Source of the DNA: Paludibacteraceae bacterium | GTDB lineage: Bacteria > Bacteroidota > Bacteroidia > Bacteroidales > Paludibacteraceae | Direction: 5' to 3' | NCBI GenBank assembly: GCA_017467185.1 | Contig: JAFTSS010000053.1 | Coordinates: 1 to 64,000 of the forward strand | DNA length: 64,000 nucleotides | In this document: positions 35,595 to 44,251 of the stretch, one piece after another | Numbering within the stretch: the stretch's first letter is position 1 | How the letters are laid out: every line of letters begins with the position of its first letter | Made by a program: the position numbers and the translations under genes | The notes under the pieces: model-generated | The model's input: only the letters and a program-made list of their open reading frames with translations | Database searches by the model: none | Told to the model about the DNA's origin: nothing

Positions 35595-36908
35595 GTGTCT
35601 TCTCTCAACCTCTTGATTCACGTAATAAAAAATAACAACTATTGCCTGGGGTACTCCAATCTCAGGCAATTTGCCATTAAAAGTAACAGACTCATTCTGC
35701 TACTCATTATTTTGTGCGCAATACCACTTTATGGACAAGATATATCGGACATGTCCAACAAGTCCGACTCTCTCAATTCTCAACTCTCAACTCTCAACTC
35801 TAATCGCTGGGATTTTCTAATGAATTGGAATTTCATGGCTCTGCCTTACCCAAGTTACTCGCCCGAAACTTCTTGGCAATTCGGCATCACTGGCGTATGG
35901 TATTTCCACACTTCAAAACAAAGCACTCAATTCAGCGACCTCAACTTCGACATGGGCTATACGCTCAACCGCCAATGGTACGTCAATGCCAACTCACGCA
36001 TCTATTTCAACTCATCAACTCGTTGGTATCTCGATGCTTACCTCTCCGCAAAGCATTATCCCGACCTATTTTTCGGCACCACCAACGATATCGACTCTGT
36101 CTATAATCCAGCAATACGATATACATCCAACTTCGTTGATATCCAAGCGAAACCAAGCTTCTATATATCAAAACATTGGCTCGTTGGCGCAAACCTCCGC
36201 CTCCGCTACGAAAACTCAACACAGAGTACAGAGTACAGAGTACAGAGTACAGATGACAACTCTCACCTAATTCCACAACACTCTCTCCTAACTCATAATG
36301 GTTTCGGCGAAAACATCTTCATCGGCATCGGAGGCGCAATATCATACGACACCCGCTCTAACAACTACTACCCCCTACACGGACTATTCTTCAAAACCAC
36401 AATAACTTACTATCAACAATTTGCATTAACAGACACGAGACACGAGACACGAGATACGAGACAAACAAAAAACTTTCAAATTTCAACTTTCAACTTTCAA
36501 ATTGATTTAAGACACTACATCCCTCTCTACCGCGAGCTCATCCTCGCATGGAATTTCCGCAATGAATGGGCTTTAGGCAACAATGTCCCATTTCAACTTT
36601 TACCAACTATTGGCGGTCAAGACCTCGTGCGTGGCATCCGCCAAAACAAATTCAAAGACAACACTCTATTCGCCTTACAAGCCGAACTGCGCATACCTAT
36701 TTGGCGATTCCTCAAAGCTGCAGTATTTGGCTCTATTGGCGATGTTTATGACTATAACAATTGGCATTGGACAACTCCAAAAATTGGCTATGGCGTCGGA
36801 CTTCGAGCCTGCATCCATCAGGCAAAAACCAACATCCGTTTCGACGTCGCCCGACAAAACTACTCAAACGACTGGAGCTTCTATTTCACTGTAAAAGAAG
36901 CGTTTTAA
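35595..36908 (+). CDS. Omp85-type surface antigen (beta-barrel) with heptamer insertions
   Basis: About 437 aa, outer-membrane barrel of the Omp85/D15 'bacterial surface antigen' type without POTRA domains. A signal-like stretch (NRLILLLIILCAIPLYGQ) is at residues 31-48. The barrel part includes GIGGAISYDTRSNNYYPLHG, RELILAWNFRNEWALGNNVPF, GGQDLVRGIRQNKFKDN and a C-terminal strand ending in Phe. No ATG precedes the signal sequence in frame; a GTG at 35595 or TTG at 35613 would have to serve, so the start is uncertain. Four heptamer tracts of different families lie inside the gene (35771-35798, 36221-36255, 36431-36462, 36471-36503). The gene remains open. Confidence 0.75.
   Translation: MSSLNLLIHVIKNNNYCLGYSNLRQFAIKSNRLILLLIILCAIPLYGQDISDMSNKSDSLNSQLSTLNSNRWDFLMNWNFMALPYPSYSPETSWQFGITGVWYFHTSKQSTQFSDLNFDMGYTLNRQWYVNANSRIYFNSSTRWYLDAYLSAKHYPDLFFGTTNDIDSVYNPAIRYTSNFVDIQAKPSFYISKHWLVGANLRLRYENSTQSTEYRVQSTDDNSHLIPQHSLLTHNGFGENIFIGIGGAISYDTRSNNYYPLHGLFFKTTITYYQQFALTDTRHETRDTRQTKNFQISTFNFQIDLRHYIPLYRELILAWNFRNEWALGNNVPFQLLPTIGGQDLVRGIRQNKFKDNTLFALQAELRIPIWRFLKAAVFGSIGDVYDYNNWHWTTPKIGYGVGLRACIHQAKTNIRFDVARQNYSNDWSFYFTVKEAF
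35771..35798. repeat. TCTCAAC heptamers in the Omp85 gene
   Basis: Four units (TCTCAAT, then three TCTCAAC) encoding LNSQLSTLN just after the signal peptide. Confidence 0.9.
36221..36255. repeat. ACAGAGT heptamers in the Omp85 gene
   Basis: Four perfect ACAGAGT units and one variant (ACAGATG), read as TEYRVQS repeats in a probable surface loop. Confidence 0.9.
36431..36503. repeat. AGACACG and AACTTTC heptamers in the Omp85 gene
   Basis: Four AGACACG-type units (36431-36458), a short spacer, then four AACTTTC/AAATTTC units (36471-36498). Two families side by side, as in dapF. Confidence 0.9.
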
Positions 36909-36940
36909 ACAATACGAAATAAAGAATTTTATTTTCTCTC

Positions 36941-37168
36941 AACACAAGTACAAAATATATTTACAGGACATTTAAGTCTTTTTGTACAATAATAGTTTCA
37001 ATTGGTTTCTATTATTTTTTCTAAGTACAAGCCCTAAATCATGCATAATTGAAAAATACTATTAACTAATTAATCGCAAGGCATGTACTTGAAAAATATA
37101 TTCAACCCTCTTAACAAATCAAACACAAATAAACTTTATATCCCAAATAATAAGTATGTACTTCTGTT
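36941..37168 (+). repeat. AAGTACA element, copy A (upstream of rsgA)
   Basis: 228 bp. Ends are inverted: AACACAAGTACA on the left, TGTACTTCTGTT on the right. In the middle AAGTACAAGCC (37023-37033) pairs with GGCATGTACTT (37080-37090). The blocks GTACAAGCCCTAAATCATG, AAGGCATGTACTT, TATCCCAAA and TGTACTTCTGTTAAAA are shared with copy B. It ends 40 bp before rsgA. It could be a cis-acting RNA structure or a MITE-like element. Confidence 0.7.
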
Positions 37169-37208
37169 AAAATCAATAACGAGTAAAGAGTAATTATAAA
37201 TTCAAAAT

Positions 37209-38120
37209 ATGACTGGTTTAGTAATCAAAACAACCGGAGCTGACTACCTCATTCGCAACGAGCAAGGTGACTTCTCATGCAAAATCAAAGGCAATTTCCG
37301 CATCAAAGGCATCAAGGCCACTAATCCTATCACTGTAGGCGACCGCGTTGAGTTCGACCCCGAATCGGGCTATATCACCGACCTCCACGACCGCCGAAAC
37401 TACATCGTGCGCAAACCTACAAATCTATCGAAACAACTCCACGTCATTGCCGCCAACCTCGACCAATGCGTACTCGTTGTAACTATCTCTAATCCAACGA
37501 CTGCCACTACTTTCATCGACCGTTTCCTTGCTACTGCCGAGGCGTACAACATACCTACTACCATTGTTTTCAACAAAATAGACCTCCTCGACGACGACGA
37601 ACTCGAATACCTTAAAGCAATGGATTATCTCTACCACTCAATAGGTTACAACACGCTACAAATATCTGCTACTCAAGGCATTGGCATAGATCGCCTCAAC
37701 GAACTCCTCAAGGGCAAAATCACTCTCTTATCGGGCAATTCTGGCGTTGGCAAAAGCACAATCATCAATCAAATCGTTCCCGACTCGCATGCCCGCACTG
37801 CACAAATATCTGACTATCACCACAAAGGCATGCACACTACCACTTTCAGCGAAATGTATGCCATCGACAAAGAGTCGTACCTCATCGACACCCCGGGCAT
37901 CAAAGGTTTCGGTATGGTAGATATGCAACTTGACGAAATTTCGCACTATTTCCCAGAGATATTCCGTATCTCTAAAAATTGTCGATTTGGCAACTGCTCT
38001 CACACCCACGAACCAGGTTGCGCTGTCCTCGAAGCCCTCGACCAACACCTCATCGCCCAAAGCCGTTATCAAAGCTACCTCTCTATCCGCGAAGACATCA
38101 CCGAAGGAAAATACAGATGA
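37209..38120 (+). CDS. rsgA: Ribosome small subunit-dependent GTPase A
   Basis: 303 aa, circularly permuted GTPase that acts in late 30S ribosome maturation. An N-terminal OB fold (residues 1-70) is followed by the GTPase motifs in permuted order: G4 NKIDLL (near 119), G1 SGNSGVGKSTIINQI (near 177), G3 DTPGIKGF (near 226). The C-terminal zinc finger is C-x4-C-x-H-x5-C (NCRFGNCSHTHEPGCAV, near 259). Length and order are normal. The leader carries the AAGTACA element copy A. Confidence 0.96.
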   Translation: MTGLVIKTTGADYLIRNEQGDFSCKIKGNFRIKGIKATNPITVGDRVEFDPESGYITDLHDRRNYIVRKPTNLSKQLHVIAANLDQCVLVVTISNPTTATTFIDRFLATAEAYNIPTTIVFNKIDLLDDDELEYLKAMDYLYHSIGYNTLQISATQGIGIDRLNELLKGKITLLSGNSGVGKSTIINQIVPDSHARTAQISDYHHKGMHTTTFSEMYAIDKESYLIDTPGIKGFGMVDMQLDEISHYFPEIFRISKNCRFGNCSHTHEPGCAVLEALDQHLIAQSRYQSYLSIREDITEGKYR

Positions 38121-38125
38121 AAGTT

Positions 38126-38353
38126 GAAAATTGAGAAATGTTTTTTTAGACATAATGACATAAAAACATATTTTCCCACTTTACATAATGGTCTCGCTTT
38201 TTACTTCATAAAAATCTCAACTCAAAAGACATATTCAATAAATGTAACTTCAAATATGTCATTCATTTGCCAATGATGAAACTTTAGTTTCAGCGAGTCA
38301 TATGTTGAAAAAAATAAAGATTATGTCTTTATGTCATTCTGTCTTACTTAATA
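38126..38353 (+). repeat. Tandem element with inverted ends, copy 1
   Basis: Inner part 38147-38344 has 17-bp inverted ends, AGACATAATGACATAAA against AGACAGAATGACATAAA (reverse complement of the right end), one mismatch. It also carries GAAACTTTAGTTTC hairpin sequence and AAATATGTCATTCAT. Repeated downstream at 38363-38561. Confidence 0.8.
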
Positions 38354-38362
38354 AGGAGAATT

Positions 38363-38561
38363 GAAAATTGAGAAATTATTTTTTTTTAGACATAATGGCT
38401 TTGCTTTTTACTTCATAAAAATCTCAACTAAAAAGACATATTCAATAAATGTAACTTCAAATATGTCATTCATTTGCCAATGATGAAACTTTAGTTTCAG
38501 CGAGGCATATGTTAAAAAAAATAAAGATTATGTCTTTATGTCATTCTGTCTTACTTAATAA
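38363..38561 (+). repeat. Tandem element, copy 2
   Basis: Nearly identical to copy 1 over about 170 bp, with an internal deletion of about 27 bp after AGACATAATG. Its right end is 2 bp before the ATG of 38564-39601. Confidence 0.85.
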
Positions 38562-38563
38562 TT

Positions 38564-39601
38564 ATGATACACAAACTAAAAATATTAACTCTACTCATAC
38601 TTATTTCGTGCTCTATTTGCGCACAAAAATTCATATACGACGTTGACTTTCTCACCTTTTTCGACAACAGAGAAAGCCACATATCATCATATCCTTCTAA
38701 AACCCTATTCGGCACACGCCTATCGCCCGAAATTGGCGTTGAATTCAACGATTCTGTCTATGGCAATCACCAACTCATCGCAGGCGTATCATACATCCAA
38801 CCCTTCGGCTCTACTTGGCGCGACATTCGCCTCAACCCCACTATCTACTACCGCTATCGCCAAAATGGTTTCAACGTATCGCTCGGTTTCATCCCTTGGC
38901 GCAATATAAAAACTCATCTACCCGACTACCTCTTCAGCGACTCGCTCACCTATTTCTCACCTAACATACAAGGCGTACATTTCGGTTACTCATCACGCCA
39001 CGGATTTGCCGAATTCATCGCCGATTGGCGCGGCATGCAATCCCTCGAAACTCGCGAAGCCTTTCGCCTTTTGCTTACAGGCGAATATCACTACCAATGG
39101 TTCTTCACCGGTGGCAATGCACAACTCAACCACCTTGCCAACCGCCTCAATCCACCTGTGCGCGATGGTGTCTGCGACGACATCACTGCCCAACCTTTCA
39201 TCGGCTTCAATTTCTCGCAACTCACCCCACTCGACACTCTCGCCCTACGCACAAGTTATATTTTCAGTTATCAGCGCGACCGCAAAAGCAATCAACTATT
39301 TATCAACCACGGATTTCTTGCCGAATTCTCGATTAAATGGCGCTTTCTTGCAGCTGAAAACACCCTCTACATAGGCGACCCACTCATGCCTCTATACCCA
39401 CAATATGGCTCACTTCTCAATCAAGGCGAGTCAATTTATCAACACAGAATATACAATAAAACCAATTTTTCCGTTTATATACTACAATTCCCTTTCGTTG
39501 ATGTCCGTTTCAGCTGGAATCTGCACTACGCACAAAACCAACCCCTCACTCATCAACAACTCCTCACCGCACACTTCAATTTATCTGCACTGACAAATTA
39601 A
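38564..39601 (+). CDS. Exported protein, probable outer-membrane beta-barrel
   Basis: 345 aa, no family recognised. A signal peptide covers residues 1-20 (KILTLLILISCSICAQ). The rest alternates polar and aromatic residues in short strands (HQLIAGVSYIQPFG, NPTIYYRYRQNGFNVSLGF, FSVYILQFPFVDVRFSWNLHY), the pattern of an outer-membrane barrel. There is no T9SS tail. Four His-rich or aromatic turns suggest extracellular loops. The gene follows directly on a tandemly duplicated element and precedes element copy B and a histidine kinase, so a linked envelope function is possible but unproven. Confidence 0.6.
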   Translation: MIHKLKILTLLILISCSICAQKFIYDVDFLTFFDNRESHISSYPSKTLFGTRLSPEIGVEFNDSVYGNHQLIAGVSYIQPFGSTWRDIRLNPTIYYRYRQNGFNVSLGFIPWRNIKTHLPDYLFSDSLTYFSPNIQGVHFGYSSRHGFAEFIADWRGMQSLETREAFRLLLTGEYHYQWFFTGGNAQLNHLANRLNPPVRDGVCDDITAQPFIGFNFSQLTPLDTLALRTSYIFSYQRDRKSNQLFINHGFLAEFSIKWRFLAAENTLYIGDPLMPLYPQYGSLLNQGESIYQHRIYNKTNFSVYILQFPFVDVRFSWNLHYAQNQPLTHQQLLTAHFNLSALTN

Positions 39602-39611
39602 ATATAATTTA

Positions 39612-39833
39612 AACATAAGTACATATTTTAATTTCATCGGCATATAAATTATAATCTGTTTTTTACAATTTAATAGAGACTATTACTTTTTCAAGTACAA
39701 GCCCTAAATCATGAAAATTACTAATTACTAATTTAATCACAAGGCATGTACTTAAAAAAATATGGCAAACCATCATACCCACCATAATATCAAAACAATT
39801 TATTTATCCCAAAATTAAATATGTACTTCTGTT
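39612..39833 (+). repeat. AAGTACA element, copy B (upstream of the histidine kinase)
   Basis: 222 bp. Left end AACATAAGTACATATTT, right end AAATATGTACTTCTGTT, inverted. Inner helix AAGTACAAGCC (39693-39703) with GGCATGTACTT (39743-39753). It ends 14 bp before the kinase ATG. Orientation and position relative to the gene are the same as for copy A. Confidence 0.7.
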
Positions 39834-39847
39834 AAAACAAAAAAACA

Positions 39848-40984
39848 ATGAAATCCCGTATTCCTCTAATCATTCTTGCAGCCATAATCATAGGCATATC
39901 TCTAATATTCATCAACAAACTCGCCTCTTCTCTTGCTAAAGAGGAGCATCGCAAAATGGAGACTTGGGCAGAGGCTACACGCCTTCTTCTCAACGACGAA
40001 TATTCCGACTTCATATTCCACATCATCGAACAAAACGAAAACATCCCTGTCATCATCGTTGATGACCGCGACCACTACATCTCTGCCCGCAATTTCAATG
40101 AGCCTAAAACAAACGTAGAACAATACTACGAAAAACAAATCCAACGCCTCAAAAACACCAATCCTCCAATCGAAATCGTCCTCGACGAAAACACAAGCCA
40201 ATATATCTACTACGACAACTCTAACCTACTCAAAATGTTAGAGTATTTCCCTTACATTCAATTATCTATAATAGCACTATTCTTAATGCTCGTCATTTGG
40301 GCTATATCGACCGACAAACGCGCCGAACAAGACAAACTTTGGGCTGGTCTTTCTAAAGAAACTGCTCACCAACTCGGCACTCCTATCTCTTCTCTCATGG
40401 CATGGAACGAAATTCTCAAAACCAAAATAGGCGAAAATGACATAATCATCTCTGAAATCAACAAAGACATCGAACGCCTAAAAATTATCACCGAACGCTT
40501 CTCAAAAATAGGCTCTATCCCCGAATTATCACAACAAAACATCAGCGTAATCACCGAACAAGCAGTGAATTACATGCTCAATCGTACCTCTAAAAAAATC
40601 ACCTATTCGGTCGAAGACTCATCGACCGAACACACCTGCCTAATCTCTACTCCACTATTCGAATGGGTTATAGAAAACCTATGCAAAAATGCCATCGATG
40701 CAATGGAAGGTAAAGAGGGCAATATCGACTTCGAACTATTCAACCAAGAAGATACCCTAATAATCGAAATCACCGACTCTGGTCGTGGCATCGAACGCAA
40801 CAAATTCAAATCTATCTTCGAACCAGGCTATACAACCAAACAACGCGGTTGGGGCCTCGGACTTTCTCTCGCCAAACGTATCATAGAAGAATACCACAAT
40901 GGTAAAATCTTCGTAAAAAGCTCAGAACTCGGCTTAGGAACCACTTTTAGAATAGAACTTCCAACCATACAAGTTGAAAGTTGA
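39848..40984 (+). CDS. Sensor histidine kinase, orphan
   Basis: 378 aa. A membrane segment at residues 5-23 (IPLIILAAIIIGISLIFI), a periplasmic sensor part of about 110 aa, a second membrane segment (YIQLSIIALFLMLVIWAIS, about 138-156), then the kinase core. H-box: KETAHQLGTPISSLMAWNEIL (phospho-His). N-box: VIENLCKNAIDAME. G1: DSGRGIERN. G2: RGWGLGLSLAKRII. No response regulator gene is adjacent. The last residues (TIQVES) come from the start of a heptamer stretch (AGTTGAA). Its signal and partner are unknown. Confidence 0.92.
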   Translation: MKSRIPLIILAAIIIGISLIFINKLASSLAKEEHRKMETWAEATRLLLNDEYSDFIFHIIEQNENIPVIIVDDRDHYISARNFNEPKTNVEQYYEKQIQRLKNTNPPIEIVLDENTSQYIYYDNSNLLKMLEYFPYIQLSIIALFLMLVIWAISTDKRAEQDKLWAGLSKETAHQLGTPISSLMAWNEILKTKIGENDIIISEINKDIERLKIITERFSKIGSIPELSQQNISVITEQAVNYMLNRTSKKITYSVEDSSTEHTCLISTPLFEWVIENLCKNAIDAMEGKEGNIDFELFNQEDTLIIEITDSGRGIERNKFKSIFEPGYTTKQRGWGLGLSLAKRIIEEYHNGKIFVKSSELGLGTTFRIELPTIQVES

Positions 40985-40998
40985 AAATTGAAAGCCCC

Positions 40999-41070
40999 TA
41001 TAGTCGCTATAGCTCATATAGTTACTGTAACTTATATAGTTGCTATAGTTTATATAGTTGCTATAGTTTC
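40999..41070. repeat. 9-bp tandem repeat (TATAGTTGC/TATAGTTTA)
   Basis: Eight 9-bp units, better seen as four 18-bp units of TATAGTTGC plus TATAGTTTA, with the left part diverged. The period is 9, unlike the 7-bp arrays, so it is a separate type. Confidence 0.8.
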
Positions 41071-41134
41071 TATCCATAAAACCAACTATATATCAACCAC
41101 ATAACCAAACCACACAAAATAATCACAACAAAAC

Positions 41135-41165
41135 TTTGCCATATCAATAAATTTTTGTAACTTTG
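41135..41165 (+). promoter_or_regulatory. Promoter of yceD-rpmF
   Basis: TTTG (41135-41138), 19-bp gap, TAACTTTG (41158-41165), 17 bp before the start codon. Confidence 0.65.
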
Positions 41166-41181
41166 CACCGCTTTTTATATT

Positions 41182-41736
41182 ATGGATAGACTATCGCAAT
41201 ATCAACTCCAACTTAAGACTCTTTCGGTCGGTAACCATCACTACGAATTTGATTTAGACAATCAATTCTTCGCTGATGTCGAAGGACCTGAAATCACAGC
41301 TGGAGAGGTAAAAGCCGAAGTAGAAGTCAACAAAACATCGCTAAATATCGAACTCAACATTACGCTAAAAGGCAAAGTTGAAACTATTTGTGATCGATGC
41401 CTTGATGCTCTTTGGGTAGATATCGACGTAGAAGAATCATTATACATCAAATTCGGAAAATCTTATAGCGAAGAAAGCGACGACTTAATCATAATTCCCG
41501 AAGATGAAGGAACGTTTAATATCGCTTGGACATTATACGAATTCTGTGCACTTGCAATTCCGATTTGCCACTCGCACCCCGATGGCGAATGCAATGCCGA
41601 AATGATGAATATTCTAAACCAACATAGCGTGCGTGAAATCGACGACGATGACTATAGCGATGATGATATAAAAACAACAGAGAACGACGAGGTTGACCCA
41701 CGATGGGCTGCCTTGAAAAATATTTTTAACAATTAA
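41182..41736 (+). CDS. yceD: YceD/DUF177 family protein
   Basis: 184 aa. DUF177 proteins are coded next to rpmF in most bacteria and are linked to 23S rRNA accumulation. Visible features are the core GKVETICDRCLDALWVDIDVEE with the CxxC pair, and the later ALAIPICHSHPDGEC. The C-terminus is acidic (EIDDDDYSDDDIKTTENDE) and ends with the typical DPRWAALKNI. It is 21 bp before rpmF, so one operon with the promoter at 41135-41165. Confidence 0.9.
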   Translation: MDRLSQYQLQLKTLSVGNHHYEFDLDNQFFADVEGPEITAGEVKAEVEVNKTSLNIELNITLKGKVETICDRCLDALWVDIDVEESLYIKFGKSYSEESDDLIIIPEDEGTFNIAWTLYEFCALAIPICHSHPDGECNAEMMNILNQHSVREIDDDDYSDDDIKTTENDEVDPRWAALKNIFNN

Positions 41737-41757
41737 TCATTTTTAAGTTAAAACGAA

Positions 41758-41937
41758 ATGGCACATCCAAAACGTAAACATTCGAAACAACGTACAGCAA
41801 AACGTCGTACTCACGACAAAGCTGTAGCTCCTACACTTGCCGTTTGCTCAAACTGTGGTGCAATGCACATCTACCACACTGTATGCCCTGAATGCGGTTA
41901 CTATCGTGGTAAATTGGCAATCGAAAAAAACGCTTAA
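41758..41937 (+). CDS. rpmF: 50S ribosomal protein L32
   Basis: 59 aa. The N-terminus MAHPKRKHSKQRTAKRRTHD is the basic L32 tail, and CSNCGAMHIYHTVCPECGYY is the four-Cys zinc ribbon, so this is the zinc-binding form. It follows yceD in the standard gene order and is followed by a perfect hairpin terminator. plsX and fabH, which follow rpmF in many bacteria, are not here; a fabH lies at 54 kb. Confidence 0.97.
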   Translation: MAHPKRKHSKQRTAKRRTHDKAVAPTLAVCSNCGAMHIYHTVCPECGYYRGKLAIEKNA

Positions 41938-41961
41938 TAGTTTCGAATTAAAACAGCACAA

Positions 41962-41998
41962 AAATAAGGCTACTCAATTGAGTAGCCTTATTTATTTT
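41962..41998 (+). terminator. Terminator of yceD-rpmF
   Basis: A perfect 32-nt palindrome (arms AAATAAGGCTACTCAA and TTGAGTAGCCTTATTT), followed by ATTTT. It can also serve the convergent pfp gene. Confidence 0.9.
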
Positions 41999-42018
41999 AA
42001 TAGTATCAAACACATAAA

Positions 42019-43665
42019 TTACTTTTGATGCTCAAGTGCGAGAGTACGAGTTGGTTGATTGCACACACAATCAGGACCATAATATTGAATTGGACCAGGA
42101 TAGAGATAACTTGTTGTACTGTTAGCCCACTCTTCACGATGTGCAGCAAAATACTTAAATGGCTCACCATCAAGATGTACGAGTGCTTTTTGAATAACAG
42201 GTTTCATTTCACCATGACGACGTTCCATATTCATCATCATTGTAATAGGCACACCACCAGCAATCCATTCTTCGGCAGGAGCTGTAAGATTTCTTACACT
42301 TGACATATAGCCAGTCTTACCTTCTGAAATCAACACTGCAGCAGTATAACCAAGTGAATAACAATAATCTGCATCAAAATTAGATGGTGTAGCACAACGT
42401 CCTTCATAACCAAAGAAATGGTTTACAGTAGAGAATTTACCTTTATATGTACCAGCTGCTTTAAGACGATTAAGTTTTGTAATACACATTTCGATGAGTA
42501 GCTTTTCTGTCTCAATACGAGATACTTGCACATTACCATGAGGGTCACGATCTAAAGTCAACTGACGAGCAATTGCAACTGGAAGATCTGAATAAACTCC
42601 ACAACTCTCTTCTGACAAGCGAGAACGAACATACTCACGTTTCTCATCAGAATTAAGAATAAGATTGAATTCAGTGTTATTAGCAAGTATATCATTCAAT
42701 TCAGCAATCAACTTCTTCATAGCAGGCACAAATTCAATAACTCCCTCTGGAATAAGAATTGTACCAAAATTCAACCCATGATTAGCTCGGTCAACAACTA
42801 CCTTCACAATTGAATCAACTAATTGATTCAGTGTCATATTCTTAGCCTCGACCTCTTCTGAAATAATACAAATATTTGGTTGAGTTTGTAATGCACATTC
42901 AAGTGTAATATGCGAAGCTGAACGCCCCATCAAACGAATAAAGTGCCAATATTTTTTAGCAGAATTGGCATCGCGTTGAATATTACCAATAAGCTCAGAA
43001 TAAACCTTACAAGCTGTATCAAAACCAAATGAAGTCTCAATCATCTCATTCTTCAAGTCACCATCAATTGTTTTAGGGCAACCAATAACCTGAATACCTG
43101 TCTCTTTTTGAAGATAATACTCTGCCAACACACAAGCATTTGTATTAGAATCATCACCACCAATAATCACAATAGCATTGATACCGAGAGCATTACAAAT
43201 CTCTATACCACGGTCAAATTGATATTTCTCCTCCAATTTCGTACGACCAGAACCAATGATATCAAAACCACCTGTATTACGATACTCATCAATAATTTCA
43301 TCAGTAAGCTCAATGTATTTATGATCTACAAGACCTTGAGGACCACCCAAGAAACCAAACAAACGATTCTTAGGATTAAGACGTTTCAATCCATCATAAA
43401 GACCAGAAACAACATTATGACCACCAGGAGCCTGACCTCCAGAAAGAATAACACCTACACTCACTACAGGATATTCTTTGTCTTCTCCTTGTTCAAACTT
43501 AATAAGTGGCATTCCATAGGTATTAGGAAAAAGTTGTTGTATTTGAGCTTGATTAGCAACAGATTCTGTTGGCGCTCCTTCTGTCAAAACAACTCCCTTT
43601 TGAAGCGAAGCGGGCAATTTAGGTTGATAAGATGCACGCGCTAATTGTAATGGACTTTTTTTCAT
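42019..43665 (-). CDS. pfp: PPi-dependent 6-phosphofructokinase, long form
   Basis: About 548 aa, cytosolic glycolytic enzyme that phosphorylates fructose-6-phosphate with pyrophosphate and is reversible. Long-form PFP architecture. Motifs: [16 protein letters not shown] (phosphate binding), [11 protein letters not shown] with the Asp that marks PPi rather than ATP use, [11 protein letters not shown] (the catalytic TIDGD), [14 protein letters not shown], and [22 protein letters not shown] start at the ATG at 43665 ([12 protein letters not shown]); upstream codons would need TTG. It has its own promoter. PPi-linked glycolysis fits the anaerobic lifestyle suggested by nifJ. Confidence 0.93.
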   Translation of the reverse strand: MKKSPLQLARASYQPKLPASLQKGVVLTEGAPTESVANQAQIQQLFPNTYGMPLIKFEQGEDKEYPVVSVGVILSGGQAPGGHNVVSGLYDGLKRLNPKNRLFGFLGGPQGLVDHKYIELTDEIIDEYRNTGGFDIIGSGRTKLEEKYQFDRGIEICNALGINAIVIIGGDDSNTNACVLAEYYLQKETGIQVIGCPKTIDGDLKNEMIETSFGFDTACKVYSELIGNIQRDANSAKKYWHFIRLMGRSASHITLECALQTQPNICIISEEVEAKNMTLNQLVDSIVKVVVDRANHGLNFGTILIPEGVIEFVPAMKKLIAELNDILANNTEFNLILNSDEKREYVRSRLSEESCGVYSDLPVAIARQLTLDRDPHGNVQVSRIETEKLLIEMCITKLNRLKAAGTYKGKFSTVNHFFGYEGRCATPSNFDADYCYSLGYTAAVLISEGKTGYMSSVRNLTAPAEEWIAGGVPITMMMNMERRHGEMKPVIQKALVHLDGEPFKYFAAHREEWANSTTSYLYPGPIQYYGPDCVCNQPTRTLALEHQK

Positions 43666-43704
43666 ATATATAATACTTAAGAAACAATGCTTTTTTTGAA
43701 AGTG

Positions 43705-43735
43705 CAAAGGTAATAATTTTTTTTTATTTATACAA
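43705..43735 (-). promoter_or_regulatory. Promoter of pfp
   Basis: Minus strand TTG (43733-43735), 20-bp gap, TACCTTTG (43705-43712), 40 bp before the start codon. Confidence 0.65.
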
Positions 43736-43925
43736 TATATAACACAAACAAATTGTAAAAAAGTTATTCACATCACGTAAAGTATCAATAAGTTAGATAG
43801 TTACAAACAAACTACATATTGTACTTTGTACAATTCTATTTTTTTAATAGATTAAATACCCTAAATTTACTATATAGTCTGGGTTTTCTATAGACAATAG
43901 TTTTCCTATATTGTCTAGAACCTAG
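43736..43925. other. Intergenic stretch between pfp promoter and RNA terminator
   Basis: AT-rich, no ORF. TAGACAATA (near 43891) pairs with TATTGTCTA (near 43910), a 9-bp hairpin with a 7-nt loop. I see nothing else. Confidence 0.4.
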
Positions 43926-44246
43926 AAAAAAAACAAGAGCAACCAACCTTTTAATTTAGTTAGTTGCTCTTTAGAAGAAATCGCACTGCCATTTGTTGAG
44001 AAAAATTCCTATAAAACAGGATTTGAGGGGTTCCAGCTCTTTGTAATCTGCCGACCATCGCAATGGTTACAACTCTTTTCAGAGAAGCGCAGCCCGCCAT
44101 TGATAAAGGAAGTTAGCCTCGGTAAAAATAAATAATTGTCGAATTTTCCAATCTCAGGCTGATAGTGCGACCTTATTTTAATTCATAATCCACAATGCTT
44201 AATTCATTATTATAACATCTGACTTATGAAATATTCTCACTTTTTC
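43926..44246 (-). ncRNA. Candidate structured RNA gene of about 320 nt (6S-like shape)
   Basis: A minus-strand transcription unit without an ORF. It has a strong promoter (44252-44282) and a strong terminator (AAGAGCAACCAAC with GTTAGTTGCTCTT, 43935-43971, then eight Ts). Within it a 191-nt domain (43981-44171) is closed by a long helix in four blocks: TCGCACT/AGTGCGA, GCC/GGC, TGAGA/TCTCA, AAAATTC/GAATTTT. The inside has small hairpins (CTCT-GAAA-AGAG, CCAT-TGCG-ATGG). Length and long closing helix with a central open part recall 6S RNA, but I do not recognise a signature, so identity is open. No tmRNA tag, RNase P or SRP core is seen. Confidence 0.6.
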
Positions 44247-44251
44247 TACTG

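Noticed and set aside
43926-44246. tmRNA, RNase P RNA or SRP RNA at 44 kb
   Set aside because: No tag-peptide frame ending in ALAA, no GAGGAAAGTCC-type RNase P core, no GGAAGCAGCC-type SRP core were seen.
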